Of a stretch of DNA of 51,083 bases, positions 1 to 8,550 are shown one piece after another. The stretch lies in assembly GCA_021202155.1 (NCBI GenBank), contig JAJQDP010000019.1, forward strand, positions 1-51,083, given 5' to 3'. The stretch's first letter is position 1. Every line of letters begins with the position of its first letter. The notes below the pieces were generated by a model. It was given only the letters and a program-made list of their open reading frames with translations. It was not told where the DNA came from and ran no database searches. The DNA comes from Oscillospiraceae bacterium. GTDB lineage: Bacteria; Bacillota; Clostridia; Oscillospirales; Ruminococcaceae. Both the position numbers and the translations under genes were made by a program.

Positions 1-40
1 TTTCATTATCCTTTTGTGCCTTGTAGCGTAGCGGAAAGGT

Positions 41-1873
41 ATGGTCATAAATATGAAAAAACTCAGGGAATTATCTGGAATTAAAGATTTACGCCGAAGC
101 TGGGACAGTGTAGTCTACCTGATGAAATACTTCAAAGGTCAGAAGCACAGTGCGCTCTATATCTTCCTGCAAATACTTCTTACCGTGTTGGACGCCTTGG
201 TGCCGGTGGTCTATATGATAATTCCCGGTCTTATCATCAACGAGCTGTCTGCTGACAGGAATACTAAAGTGATCGTATTGCTTGCATCTGTTTTGGTGGC
301 GGTTCCTCTTTTGAACCACCTGAAAGAGATGACCTTGCGTGTAAAGGCGAGTGAACTTTACCGTGAGCTTCGCCGTGCTTTTCAGGGAGAGCTTCAGTCA
401 TATGTTGCTGACATGGAGTATGCTTCGCTCGAAGACCCGAAGGTTGCGGTTCAGCTTAATCGAATCAGTATGCACGCACCGAACGCTCCGCTTGAAATGT
501 TCAGCTATATTCTCAGGCTCATCAACTCGTTTGTAAAGATTCTTGCGGTAACTTCAATAATCGTATATCTGAATCCGGCAGTAATCATAGTTCTCTTGGC
601 GATAATCGCTATCAACGCAGTTGTCACAAAGAAAATCAATGTTGCGAACTACAACTTCGGCTTGGAACTCAGCAAGCTCGACAATGAATATTGGAACGAA
701 TTTTATAACCTCACAGATCACTCAAGAGGAAAGGAAGTCCGAATATTCAGACTAAAGGATTTCTTCGTCAACCGTTATACCGGTATCGGCAAGAAGCAGG
801 ATGATGTGTCGAAGAAACAGGATAAATTCGGTGCAAGGTGGAGAATGGCTCACGCAGTCACAAGTGCCGTTCAGGAAGCAGTTTTGTACCTTGTTGCAAT
901 ACTCAAGGTTCTGTTTGATGACCTTGCACTCGGTTCCATGACAATCTTTATGTCTGCGGCAAGCCAGTTCTCAAGTGCTGTAAGCGGAATCTTCAACGCT
1001 TATCTTGAAATATCTTCATACTCGATGAACGTTGATGAAATGAAAGCGTTTCGCTCCCAGCCCACCATGCTTGAAAACAACGGTAACAAGATGCCTCTGT
1101 ATGATAAACATTCCGTTATTGAGTTCAGAGACGTGTCCTTCAAATATCCGGGAAGCGAACGCTACGCACTAAGACATCTCAGTGTTAAGATTCCCTGCGA
1201 CCAGAAGCTCTGCATAGTTGGTGAGAACGGCTCCGGCAAAACAACGTTCGTCAAGCTTCTCACCCGTTTGTATGTTCCCACCGAGGGCGAGATTCTCCTT
1301 GATGGTATCAACATAATGGATTATGATTACGTCAAGTATCAGAGACTGTTCGCTCCCGTATTTCAGGATTTCTGCCGTTTCAATATGCCTCTTTCGCTCG
1401 GCATAGCCTGTGAGGAAAACTATGACACTGACAAGCTGAATAATGCAATAGAAAGAGCCGGAATAAAGCCTTTGGTTGACAGCTTGGAAAAGGGCGTGGA
1501 TACATATGTCGGAAAGAATATAGACCCTACCGGCTTTGAACCCTCAGGCGGTGAAGACCAGAAGATAGCGATAGCAAGAGCGATATATCACGATGCGCCT
1601 ATCTACATCCTGGACGAACCAACAGCCGCATTAGACCCGTTTGCCGAGTATGAAATCTACACCAAGTTCACCGAGATGATTACAGACAGAACAGCAGTCC
1701 TGATAACTCACAGAATGGCGGCAGTCCAGTTAGCCGAGAAAATCCTCGTCTTCCAGGACGGCAACATAGTAGAATCCGGCACGCATAAGGAGCTTTACGC
1801 CCAGGGCGGTCTCTACACTGAAATGTTTGATAAGCAGGCGGAGTTCTATATCAACGCAAAAGAAGAGGAGTAA
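41..1873 (+). CDS. ABC exporter half-transporter 1 (permease-ATPase fusion)
   Basis: Type-1 ABC exporter of about 610 residues: an N-terminal six-helix membrane domain (residues ~35-320) followed by an ATPase domain with Walker A GENGSGKTT (~393-401), a variant signature PSGGEDQ (~500), Walker B ILDEPTAALDP and switch histidine ITHR. The substrate cannot be read from sequence; this family often exports peptides or lipids. The start is uncertain: ATG at 41 has GGAAAGG directly in front of it, ATG at 53 has wider spacing. It is first of three tandem paralogues, and its stop is one base from the next ATG, so at least genes 1 and 2 are co-transcribed. The C-terminus THKELYAQGGLYTEMFDKQ recurs in both paralogues. 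It may act as a heterodimer with gene 2. Confidence 0.9.
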   Translation: MVINMKKLRELSGIKDLRRSWDSVVYLMKYFKGQKHSALYIFLQILLTVLDALVPVVYMIIPGLIINELSADRNTKVIVLLASVLVAVPLLNHLKEMTLRVKASELYRELRRAFQGELQSYVADMEYASLEDPKVAVQLNRISMHAPNAPLEMFSYILRLINSFVKILAVTSIIVYLNPAVIIVLLAIIAINAVVTKKINVANYNFGLELSKLDNEYWNEFYNLTDHSRGKEVRIFRLKDFFVNRYTGIGKKQDDVSKKQDKFGARWRMAHAVTSAVQEAVLYLVAILKVLFDDLALGSMTIFMSAASQFSSAVSGIFNAYLEISSYSMNVDEMKAFRSQPTMLENNGNKMPLYDKHSVIEFRDVSFKYPGSERYALRHLSVKIPCDQKLCIVGENGSGKTTFVKLLTRLYVPTEGEILLDGINIMDYDYVKYQRLFAPVFQDFCRFNMPLSLGIACEENYDTDKLNNAIERAGIKPLVDSLEKGVDTYVGKNIDPTGFEPSGGEDQKIAIARAIYHDAPIYILDEPTAALDPFAEYEIYTKFTEMITDRTAVLITHRMAAVQLAEKILVFQDGNIVESGTHKELYAQGGLYTEMFDKQAEFYINAKEEE

Positions 1874-1874
1874 T

Positions 1875-3707
1875 ATGTCCAAAAAGAAAGAAAAGAAAGA
1901 GAAAAAAGATCAGCAGGGATTCCTGCACACTGTCAAATCCACGTGGTACATACTGTCATTCATATGGCACAAAGACGGCGGAAAGCAGTATATCTCGATT
2001 TACTACTTCACAAGCATACTCAATGCCCTTGTGTGGAATATAACAATCATATTCCCCGGCTTGATTATCAACGAGCTTACCGGCGAGTGCAGGATGAGTG
2101 TTATCATCACCTATGTTGCACTGATGGTGCTGTTGCCGCTTGCAAATACCGGAATCAACAGCCTTCTGAGCTATCAAAGGGAAAAGGCAGAACAGCGGCT
2201 TGATTTCAGTACAAACGAGTATCTATATAATCACATCGCAAGAATGGACTATGAAACGCTCGAAAGCCCTGAAATTCAGAACTTGCAGGAAAGAGCAGAG
2301 GAAACTCTTGGCTCAATCGTAAGCGTTGTTGACCGCTTCGGCAATTTCCTGTCGGCACTTGTCAGCATCGTCACGCTGTCCGCTATTATCAGCACCCTGA
2401 ACCCGTTGATTATCGTTGTAATCGCAGTTATCATCTGGATAAATTCGAGGATGACCAAGTATACAAACGGAGTATCATTTGAACTCAACAAGATAATGCA
2501 CAAGTTTGACAGAATCCAGTGGCTCTATCCTTTCATGCTTGCAAATTTCACCAATGCCAAGGAAATGCGCCTTTTCGACCTGAAGGATTACTTCATGGGA
2601 CTTTGGAAAGAAAGCAAGGGTAAATCAAACAAAGTCATGATGAAGATAATTAAAAACACACAGACGCTGAGATTCTTGCAGGGAATAACTGCTATGATTC
2701 AGAAAACACTTCTGTATGCTTACTTTATCTTCAATGTACTTTTCAGAGGCTTGTCTGTAGGTTCGATGACCATCTACATAACGACAACCGAGTCTTATGC
2801 TTCTGCACTTACAAACGTCTTCTCGACCTATCTCGAACTTTCTCGCAAAAGCCTTAATATCGACGAGATGATAGCCTTCTTCAACCTTGAGCCGAAGCAG
2901 TATATGACCGGCACAAAGGAACCTGTTTTCACAAAGGATTCCACAATAGAGTTCAGAAACGTCTGGTTCAGGTATCCCGGCAGTGAAAACTATGTTATCA
3001 AGGATCTCAGCCTCAAATTCAAGGGCAGTGACAGAATCTGCATAGTCGGTGAAAACGGAAGCGGAAAGACCACGTTTATCAAGCTTCTCACAAGACTTTA
3101 CTTCCCGGACAAGGGCGAAATCCTGCTTAACGGCATCAACATCAACGAGTACGACTACAAGAAGTATCAGAGACTATTCTCGCCGGTATTTCAGGACTTC
3201 ATCACTTATTCTCTCAGCCTGAAAGCAAACATAATTCTTGGGCATGAGGAAGACCCGAAGCTTCTTGACGAAGTCTGCAACAAGACAGGAATCATCGACT
3301 TGGTAAGAAAGCTCCCGAAAGGCTATGACACTCAGGTCAACAAGTACGTTGACGAGTCTGGAATCGACCTTTCAGGCGGTGAAGGTCAGAGAGTTGCTAT
3401 CTCAAGAGCCTTGTATCACGGTGGCGAGATTTACCTTCTTGACGAACCCACAGCGGCATTAGACCCGAATATTGAGTATGAAATCTATTCACAGTTCAAC
3501 TCGATGATTCAGGATAAATGCGCCGTCCTGATAAACCATCGCCTGTCCGCCGTTCAGCTCGCCGACAAGGTAGCTGTCTTCCAGGACGGACATATAGTCG
3601 GCTATGGCACACATAAAGAGCTTTATGCCCAGGGTGGGCTTTACACAGAGATGTTTGATAAGCAGTCGGAGTTTTATGTTAAGGCGGCAAATGAGGAAAA
3701 GGGTTGA
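1875..3707 (+). CDS. ABC exporter half-transporter 2 (permease-ATPase fusion)
   Basis: Second type-1 ABC exporter, about 610 residues. The chosen start is ATG 1875, one base after the stop of gene 1 and preceded by AGAGGAG inside its last codons; the open frame extends upstream but without a better site. The N-terminus is Lys/Glu-rich, then the membrane domain, Walker A GENGSGKTT (~391), canonical signature LSGGEGQR (~498) and Walker B LLDEPTAALDP. The switch region reads INHR rather than the usual ITHR, so the threonine before the catalytic histidine is replaced by asparagine; the histidine itself is present. One partner with a variant signature (gene 1) beside one with a canonical one is a pattern seen in heterodimeric exporters. 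Substrate unknown. Confidence 0.9.
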   Translation: MSKKKEKKEKKDQQGFLHTVKSTWYILSFIWHKDGGKQYISIYYFTSILNALVWNITIIFPGLIINELTGECRMSVIITYVALMVLLPLANTGINSLLSYQREKAEQRLDFSTNEYLYNHIARMDYETLESPEIQNLQERAEETLGSIVSVVDRFGNFLSALVSIVTLSAIISTLNPLIIVVIAVIIWINSRMTKYTNGVSFELNKIMHKFDRIQWLYPFMLANFTNAKEMRLFDLKDYFMGLWKESKGKSNKVMMKIIKNTQTLRFLQGITAMIQKTLLYAYFIFNVLFRGLSVGSMTIYITTTESYASALTNVFSTYLELSRKSLNIDEMIAFFNLEPKQYMTGTKEPVFTKDSTIEFRNVWFRYPGSENYVIKDLSLKFKGSDRICIVGENGSGKTTFIKLLTRLYFPDKGEILLNGININEYDYKKYQRLFSPVFQDFITYSLSLKANIILGHEEDPKLLDEVCNKTGIIDLVRKLPKGYDTQVNKYVDESGIDLSGGEGQRVAISRALYHGGEIYLLDEPTAALDPNIEYEIYSQFNSMIQDKCAVLINHRLSAVQLADKVAVFQDGHIVGYGTHKELYAQGGLYTEMFDKQSEFYVKAANEEKG

Positions 3708-3730
3708 CAAAAACTGCCTGGGGGTATAAT
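3704..3730 (+). promoter_or_regulatory. Candidate promoter for ABC exporter 3
   Basis: TTGACA at 3704-3709 overlaps the stop codon of exporter 2 and TATAAT lies at 3725-3730. Both hexamers are perfect but the spacer is only 15 bp (a TAATGT alternative gives 17). It would let exporter 3 be expressed separately. Confidence 0.45.
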
Positions 3731-3762
3731 GTTAGTACAATTCTAAATAAGGAGAAATCAAA

Positions 3763-5580
3763 ATGAAAAAGCCCGACAATCAAAAAGTAAAGAACACATG
3801 GAAGTGTACAAAGTTTGTGCTGTCCTTCGTTGTGGGAACGCCTAAAGGAAAGCTATATCTTTTCCTCAAAGGCTTAATATCAGTGCTACAGGCATTGATA
3901 ACAGTTATGTACACGGTACTCCCCGGATGGATTATCAATGCACTTGTTGACGGCGACAGCATCAGTATGGTGGTTCTGTATGTCGGTCTCTTGGTTTTAA
4001 ATTCTGTGATCGCTTATGTTGTCAATTCATGGGGCGATTATTGGCTCAACAAAATCAGATGGGACTTGGACATCAGTTTTGAGTCGGATTTTTATCGCCA
4101 TCTGATGACGATGGACTACGAAGATTTTGAAAATCCCAGCATAATTGTTATGAAAAACCGTGCCAGCGACACTTTAAGCGACATTCTGAATTATGTCGAC
4201 CTGATATTCAAAGCGGTTACAGCAGTCTTCACTCTTATTGCGATTTCATCTATCATTGCAACACTGCATCCACTGATAGTTGTTCTGGTATTGGCTATGG
4301 TGCTTATCAACTCGGCTGTTACGAAGAAGCTTAATGCGAAGCAATTTGAGCTGAACAAGGAAAATGCAGTTTATTCAAACCGTGACTGGGGATTAACCTA
4401 CATGATGTACGAGCAGGCATATGGTAAAGAAAACAGGCTTTTCTCAGCAGGAGAATATCTCATAAGCCTTTTCAGAGAAAATAAGTATAAGTTCGCTGAC
4501 GTTATCATCCGAGGCAAACGCTCATGGTCAACCGGAGGCATTGTCTATACCATTACCTCACTTGTGCAACAGGTTGTTTTGTATGCCTATCTCATTATCA
4601 GAGTCATATACTATTCACTTGCAATAGGTAGCATGACAATATATCTTTCGGCTGTCAGCCAGTTCTCATCGGCTTTGTCTAATGTATTCAATACATATCT
4701 GTCGCTTTCAGCTAAAAGCCTCGATGTTCAGGAGTATCTCGAATTTATGTCGCTTCCAAGAAAGGGATATGGTTGCGGAACTGAAACGCCTGTCTATGAC
4801 AAGGACTCTACAATCGAATTTAAGAATGTTTCATTCAAATATCCCGGTAGTGAAGTATATGCTTTGAAAAATCTTAATCTCACACTCAAAGGCTCAGAGC
4901 ATCTCTGCGTTGTCGGAGAAAACGGTGCTGGAAAATCAACATTTATAAAGCTTCTCACAAGGCTTTATATGCCGACCGAGGGAGAGATTTTACTTAACGG
5001 CAAAAACATAAACGAGTATGATTACGAAAAGTATCAGCGACTGTTCGCACCTGTATTTCAGGATTTTGTCGAGTATAAGTTGCCTCTTGAAAAGAATATT
5101 ACGCTCAGCGGTGAACCGTGCGACCATGAACGTCTTGACGACGTTTGCAGAAAGTGTGGGCTTACAAAGTTAGTAGCAAAGCTGCCAAAAGGCTATGATA
5201 CATATGTCGGGAAATCAGTGGATGAGGGAGGTTTCAAGCCATCAGGAGGAGAAGGACAGCGTATTGCAATCGCAAGAGCGCAGTATCACGGAGGCGAAAT
5301 CTATCTCTTGGATGAACCTACTGCCGCACTTGATCCGAACGCCGAGTACGAAATCTATTCACAGTTCAACTCGATGATTCAGGACAAGTGCGCCGTCCTG
5401 ATAACTCACCGTCTGTCCGCAGTTCAGCTCGCCGACAAGGTAGCAGTCTTCCAGGACGGACATATAGTCGGCTATGGAACGCATAAGGAGCTTTATGCAC
5501 AAGGCGGGCTTTACACTGAAATGTTCGATAAGCAGTCGGAGTTTTATGTCAAAGCAAACGAAGAGAAAAAAGGGGAATAA
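3763..5580 (+). CDS. ABC exporter half-transporter 3 (permease-ATPase fusion)
   Basis: Third type-1 ABC exporter, 605 residues, starting at ATG 3763 eight bases after AAGGAG. Membrane domain, then Walker A GENGAGKST (~383), signature PSGGEGQR (~492), Walker B LLDEPTAALDP and ITHR. A 55-bp gap and a candidate promoter separate it from exporter 2, so it may be a homodimer or an alternative partner. Its last ~200 bp are nearly identical in nucleotides to the end of exporter 2 although the upstream parts have diverged. An intrinsic terminator follows. Substrate unknown; no maturation enzyme, precursor peptide or regulator is adjacent within the window. Confidence 0.9.
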   Translation: MKKPDNQKVKNTWKCTKFVLSFVVGTPKGKLYLFLKGLISVLQALITVMYTVLPGWIINALVDGDSISMVVLYVGLLVLNSVIAYVVNSWGDYWLNKIRWDLDISFESDFYRHLMTMDYEDFENPSIIVMKNRASDTLSDILNYVDLIFKAVTAVFTLIAISSIIATLHPLIVVLVLAMVLINSAVTKKLNAKQFELNKENAVYSNRDWGLTYMMYEQAYGKENRLFSAGEYLISLFRENKYKFADVIIRGKRSWSTGGIVYTITSLVQQVVLYAYLIIRVIYYSLAIGSMTIYLSAVSQFSSALSNVFNTYLSLSAKSLDVQEYLEFMSLPRKGYGCGTETPVYDKDSTIEFKNVSFKYPGSEVYALKNLNLTLKGSEHLCVVGENGAGKSTFIKLLTRLYMPTEGEILLNGKNINEYDYEKYQRLFAPVFQDFVEYKLPLEKNITLSGEPCDHERLDDVCRKCGLTKLVAKLPKGYDTYVGKSVDEGGFKPSGGEGQRIAIARAQYHGGEIYLLDEPTAALDPNAEYEIYSQFNSMIQDKCAVLITHRLSAVQLADKVAVFQDGHIVGYGTHKELYAQGGLYTEMFDKQSEFYVKANEEKKGE

Positions 5581-5593
5581 AATATTTTTGAAG

Positions 5594-5626
5594 TCAGCCT
5601 GAGAGTTCGCTCCCGGGCTGATTTTA
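5594..5626 (+). terminator. Intrinsic terminator after ABC exporter 3
   Basis: Stem TCAGCC (5594-5599) with GGCTGA (5616-5621), inner GAG/CTC pairing round a TTCG loop, then a T-rich tail. It closes the three-exporter block. Confidence 0.75.
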
Positions 5627-5664
5627 TATTGCCGAAAGGCTTCAAAATAATCCCTTTTTACTCC

Positions 5665-5692
5665 TTGACAATTCCGAAATATATGCTAAAAT
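5665..5692 (+). promoter_or_regulatory. Promoter for DUF1292 gene and GH8
   Basis: TTGACA 5665-5670, 16-bp spacer, TAAAAT 5687-5692, about 35 bp before ATG 5728. The short gap to the GH8 gene suggests it serves both. Confidence 0.65.
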
Positions 5693-5727
5693 ATACCCTA
5701 ATGTGTTTTGAAAAGGAGGCTTCCGCA

Positions 5728-6006
5728 ATGGCTGACAGAGCTATTATAACCGCACTTGGTGAGAACGACGAAATCATCGATTGTGACGTCCTGTTCACAT
5801 TCAAAAACACCGCGACCAATCGGTGCTACATCGTTTATACCGAGAATACATACGACGAAAACGGAGACATCGAGGTTTTCGCCTCCATTTTCGACCCTGA
5901 TGACAAAACGCTGACCTTCCACCCGATTGAGACGGAGGAGGAATGGGCACTTTTGGAGTCAAAGCTCAGGGAGTATGAGAGAAACAAAGAGCAGTCTGAC
6001 TCCTGA
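5728..6006 (+). CDS. DUF1292 family small protein
   Basis: A 92-residue acidic soluble protein. ATG 5728 follows AAGGAGG (5713-5719) with 8-bp spacing; upstream in-frame codons lie before the predicted transcription start. The order GENDEIIDCDVLFTF, YIVYTE, EVFASIFDP and a C-terminal EEEWALLE helix matches DUF1292 proteins common in Firmicutes, which often sit near housekeeping genes and have no assigned function. Here it precedes the GH8 gene by 24 bp and is probably co-transcribed with it, though a functional link is not evident. Confidence 0.8.
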   Translation: MADRAIITALGENDEIIDCDVLFTFKNTATNRCYIVYTENTYDENGDIEVFASIFDPDDKTLTFHPIETEEEWALLESKLREYERNKEQSDS

Positions 6007-6030
6007 CGGCACTTTTGAAAGGAACATTAC

Positions 6031-7191
6031 ATGAAGAAATATCGCAACATTTTATCTGAGCTCGGAATCCCCGAGGCTGAAATCGACAAAAGGATCAATG
6101 AAACCTTTGAGACCATGTTTTTCGCACCTCGCGACGTGAGCATCTATCGTGAGACAACCGACGGCATGGGCTACATGGAGGACACCGGCAACATCGATGC
6201 CAGAACCGAGGGCATGTCCTATGGCATGATGATGGCGGTTCAGATGGACCGCCAGGACGTCTTCGACCGCATCTGGAAATGGTCGATGACGAATATGTAC
6301 CTATATGAAGGCAAGTGTGCCGGATATTTCGCCTGGTCATGCGCTCCCGATGGCACGAAAAACGCCTATGGTCCCGCTCCAGACGGCGAGGAGTATTTTG
6401 CAATGGCATTAATCTTCGCTTCCCATCGATGGGGAGACGGGGAGGGGATATATAACTATTCCTCCTGGGCTCGGCAGATTCTCCGCGACTGCATCCACCG
6501 TAACGGCGAAGGCGACAAGCTGGGGCAGACCATGTGGGACTTAGACAATCACCTTATCAAGTTCATCGTCGAGGTCGACTTTACAGACCCGTCTTATCAT
6601 CTTCCTCATTTCTACGACCTGTTCGCCGAAAACTGCGATGAGCGCGACCGTGATTTCTGGAAAAAGGCGGCTGACGCTTCAAGAGAATATCTCCACCACG
6701 CCTGCCATCCCCTGACCGGTCTTTGCGCCGATTATTCGTCATATTCCGGCGAGCCTGTAGTATTCCCGGAGGATAAGCCCTTCTGGAATCCGCAGGCATT
6801 CTATCGCTACTATTCCGACTCCTACAGAACAGTCATGAACATGGCACTTGATACCTCATGGAACGCTGTTGACCCGTGGCAGTGCGAGAATGCCGCCAAG
6901 GTTCAGGCTTACTTTGAGAGCCTTGGTGACAATTGGTACAAAGTTCCTCGCCGTGATGGCACACTTCTTAACGAGGATGCCATGCACCCGGTTGCAATAA
7001 TTGCTTCCAACGCCGCCGCGTCTTTGGCTTCCTGGCAGGAGGGAGCAAGCGACGATGTCATTGAACGCGCGAAGAAGTGCGTTCTTAAGTTCTGGAATAC
7101 GCCCTTGCGGACAGGCAACCGCCGCTACTATGACAACTGCCTTTACTTCTTCGCACTCCTCATGCTCAGCGGACGCTACCGTCAGTGGTAA
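6031..7191 (+). CDS. GH8 reducing-end xylose-releasing exo-oligoxylanase
   Basis: Glycoside hydrolase family 8, 386 residues, no signal peptide, hence cytoplasmic. Rex enzymes cut xylose from the reducing end of xylo-oligosaccharides by inversion. The motif RTEGMSYGMM carries the expected catalytic acid (Glu60). The expected base region SDSYR puts an Asp at residue 263, the position known for the Bacillus halodurans Rex base; the equivalence was judged by eye. Length matches the Rex subgroup rather than secreted GH8 cellulases or chitosanases. Start ATG 6031 has GAAAGGA upstream. It implies import of xylo-oligosaccharides, although no xylan-specific transporter is adjacent. A strong terminator follows. 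Confidence 0.88.
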   Translation: MKKYRNILSELGIPEAEIDKRINETFETMFFAPRDVSIYRETTDGMGYMEDTGNIDARTEGMSYGMMMAVQMDRQDVFDRIWKWSMTNMYLYEGKCAGYFAWSCAPDGTKNAYGPAPDGEEYFAMALIFASHRWGDGEGIYNYSSWARQILRDCIHRNGEGDKLGQTMWDLDNHLIKFIVEVDFTDPSYHLPHFYDLFAENCDERDRDFWKKAADASREYLHHACHPLTGLCADYSSYSGEPVVFPEDKPFWNPQAFYRYYSDSYRTVMNMALDTSWNAVDPWQCENAAKVQAYFESLGDNWYKVPRRDGTLLNEDAMHPVAIIASNAAASLASWQEGASDDVIERAKKCVLKFWNTPLRTGNRRYYDNCLYFFALLMLSGRYRQW

Positions 7192-7198
7192 AATATAT

Positions 7199-7230
7199 CG
7201 GTGGAAATTTGAATTTTCCACCGTTTTTTT
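7199..7230 (+). terminator. Intrinsic terminator after GH8 gene
   Basis: Perfect 9-bp stem CGGTGGAAA (7199-7207) with TTTCCACCG (7215-7223) followed by seven T. Confidence 0.92.
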
Positions 7231-7253
7231 ATGCTGTTTTCAGCGAAATACTG

Positions 7254-7282
7254 TTGATTATATGGCGAAAAGAGTGTATAAT
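7254..7282 (+). promoter_or_regulatory. Promoter for fucO
   Basis: TTGATT 7254-7259, 17-bp spacer, TATAAT 7277-7282. The leader to ATG 7343 is about 55 nt. Confidence 0.75.
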
Positions 7283-7342
7283 TATAACATGTGATGAGGC
7301 GGCGAGCCTCGTCGAAAAAGATTTTAAGGAGTGTTTATATTT

Positions 7343-8491
7343 ATGGCAGATCGTATTGTACTGAATTCCGTTTCCTACCATGGACACGGAGCAATCGAAA
7401 ACATCTTGGGTGAGCTCAAGTCTCATGGATGCACCAAGGCTTTGGTTTGCAGTGACCCGGATTTAATCAAGTTCGGTGTTACTGGCAAGGTAACTGCTCT
7501 TCTTGACGCCGATGGATTCCCGTATGATGTTTACAGCGACATCAAGGCTAACCCGACTATCGAGAACGTCCAGCACGGTGTAAGTGTTTTCAACGCTTCC
7601 GGTGCTGACAGCATCATTGCTATCGGCGGTGGCTCCGCAATGGACACATCAAAGGCTATCGGTATCATCGCTAAGAATCCCGAATTTGCTGACGTAAGAA
7701 GCCTCGAAGGCGTTGCTCCCACCAAGAATCACGCTGTTTTCACCATCGCTGTTCCTACAACCGCCGGAACCGCCGCAGAGGTCACCATCAACTATGTTAT
7801 CACCGATGTCGAGAAGAAGCGCAAGTTCGTCTGTGTCGACACCAACGACATCCCCGAGGTTGCAGTTGTTGACCCAGATATGATGTCCACCATGCCCAAG
7901 GGTCTCACCGCCGCTACCGGTATGGATGCTCTTACCCATGCAATCGAAGGCTACATCACCAAGGCTCACTGCACCATCAGCGATATGTTCCACCTCGAAG
8001 CAATCAGACTTATCTCTGCTAATCTGAGGGGCGCAGTCCAGAACACTCCCGAGGGCAGGGAAGGCATGGCTCTCGGTCAGTACATCGCAGGAATGGGCTT
8101 CTCAAACGTAGGCTTGGGCGTAGTCCACAGCATGGCTCACGGTCTTTCCGCTCTCTATGACACACCTCACGGTGTTGCCTGCGCTATCATTCTTCCGACC
8201 GGTCTTGAGTACAATCTTACCGTAGCAGGAAAGAGATACCGCGCAATCGGCAAGGCTATGTGTGTAGCCGGCATCGACGCTATGGACGATGACGAAGCCG
8301 CTCTCGCAACCATTGCAGAGGTCAAGAAGCTCTCTCATGACGTCGGAATTCCCGAGAACCTCAAGGGCATCCTCAAGGAAGAGGACGTTCAGTTCTTGGC
8401 AGAGTCCGCTTATGCAGATGCCTGCCGTCCCGGCAACCCAAGAGACACCAGTGTCGAGGAAATCACCGAGCTCTACAAGAGCCTCATGTAA
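7343..8491 (+). CDS. fucO: Lactaldehyde reductase, iron-containing alcohol dehydrogenase
   Basis: 382 residues with unbroken similarity to E. coli FucO as remembered: NPEFADVRSLEG, PTTAGTAAEVTINYVIT, GMDALTHAIEGYIT and GMGFSNVGLG are essentially the same. The NAD-binding GGGS motif is present, and the metal ligands expected in FucO are found as Asp and His in MDALTHAIE and two His in HSMAHGLSALYDTPHG. It reduces L-lactaldehyde to 1,2-propanediol during fucose or rhamnose use; related enzymes act on glycolaldehyde or 1,3-propanediol, so the substrate is inferred. The start is ATG 7343 behind AAGGAG, not the GTG at 7331 that overlaps the ribosome site. It is monocistronic between a promoter and a terminator; no fucose isomerase or kinase is in the window. 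Confidence 0.9.
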   Translation: MADRIVLNSVSYHGHGAIENILGELKSHGCTKALVCSDPDLIKFGVTGKVTALLDADGFPYDVYSDIKANPTIENVQHGVSVFNASGADSIIAIGGGSAMDTSKAIGIIAKNPEFADVRSLEGVAPTKNHAVFTIAVPTTAGTAAEVTINYVITDVEKKRKFVCVDTNDIPEVAVVDPDMMSTMPKGLTAATGMDALTHAIEGYITKAHCTISDMFHLEAIRLISANLRGAVQNTPEGREGMALGQYIAGMGFSNVGLGVVHSMAHGLSALYDTPHGVACAIILPTGLEYNLTVAGKRYRAIGKAMCVAGIDAMDDDEAALATIAEVKKLSHDVGIPENLKGILKEEDVQFLAESAYADACRPGNPRDTSVEEITELYKSLM

Positions 8492-8509
8492 TCCATTCAT
8501 AAATAACAA

Positions 8510-8545
8510 AACCGGCGGAGGAAATCCTTCGCCGGTTATTTTTTA
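8510..8545. terminator. Bidirectional terminator between fucO and permease gene
   Basis: AACCGGCG (8510-8517) pairs with CGCCGGTT (8530-8537) with inner GGA/TCC pairs and a T-rich tail on the plus strand. It lies between convergent genes. Confidence 0.85.
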
Positions 8546-8550
8546 TGAGC

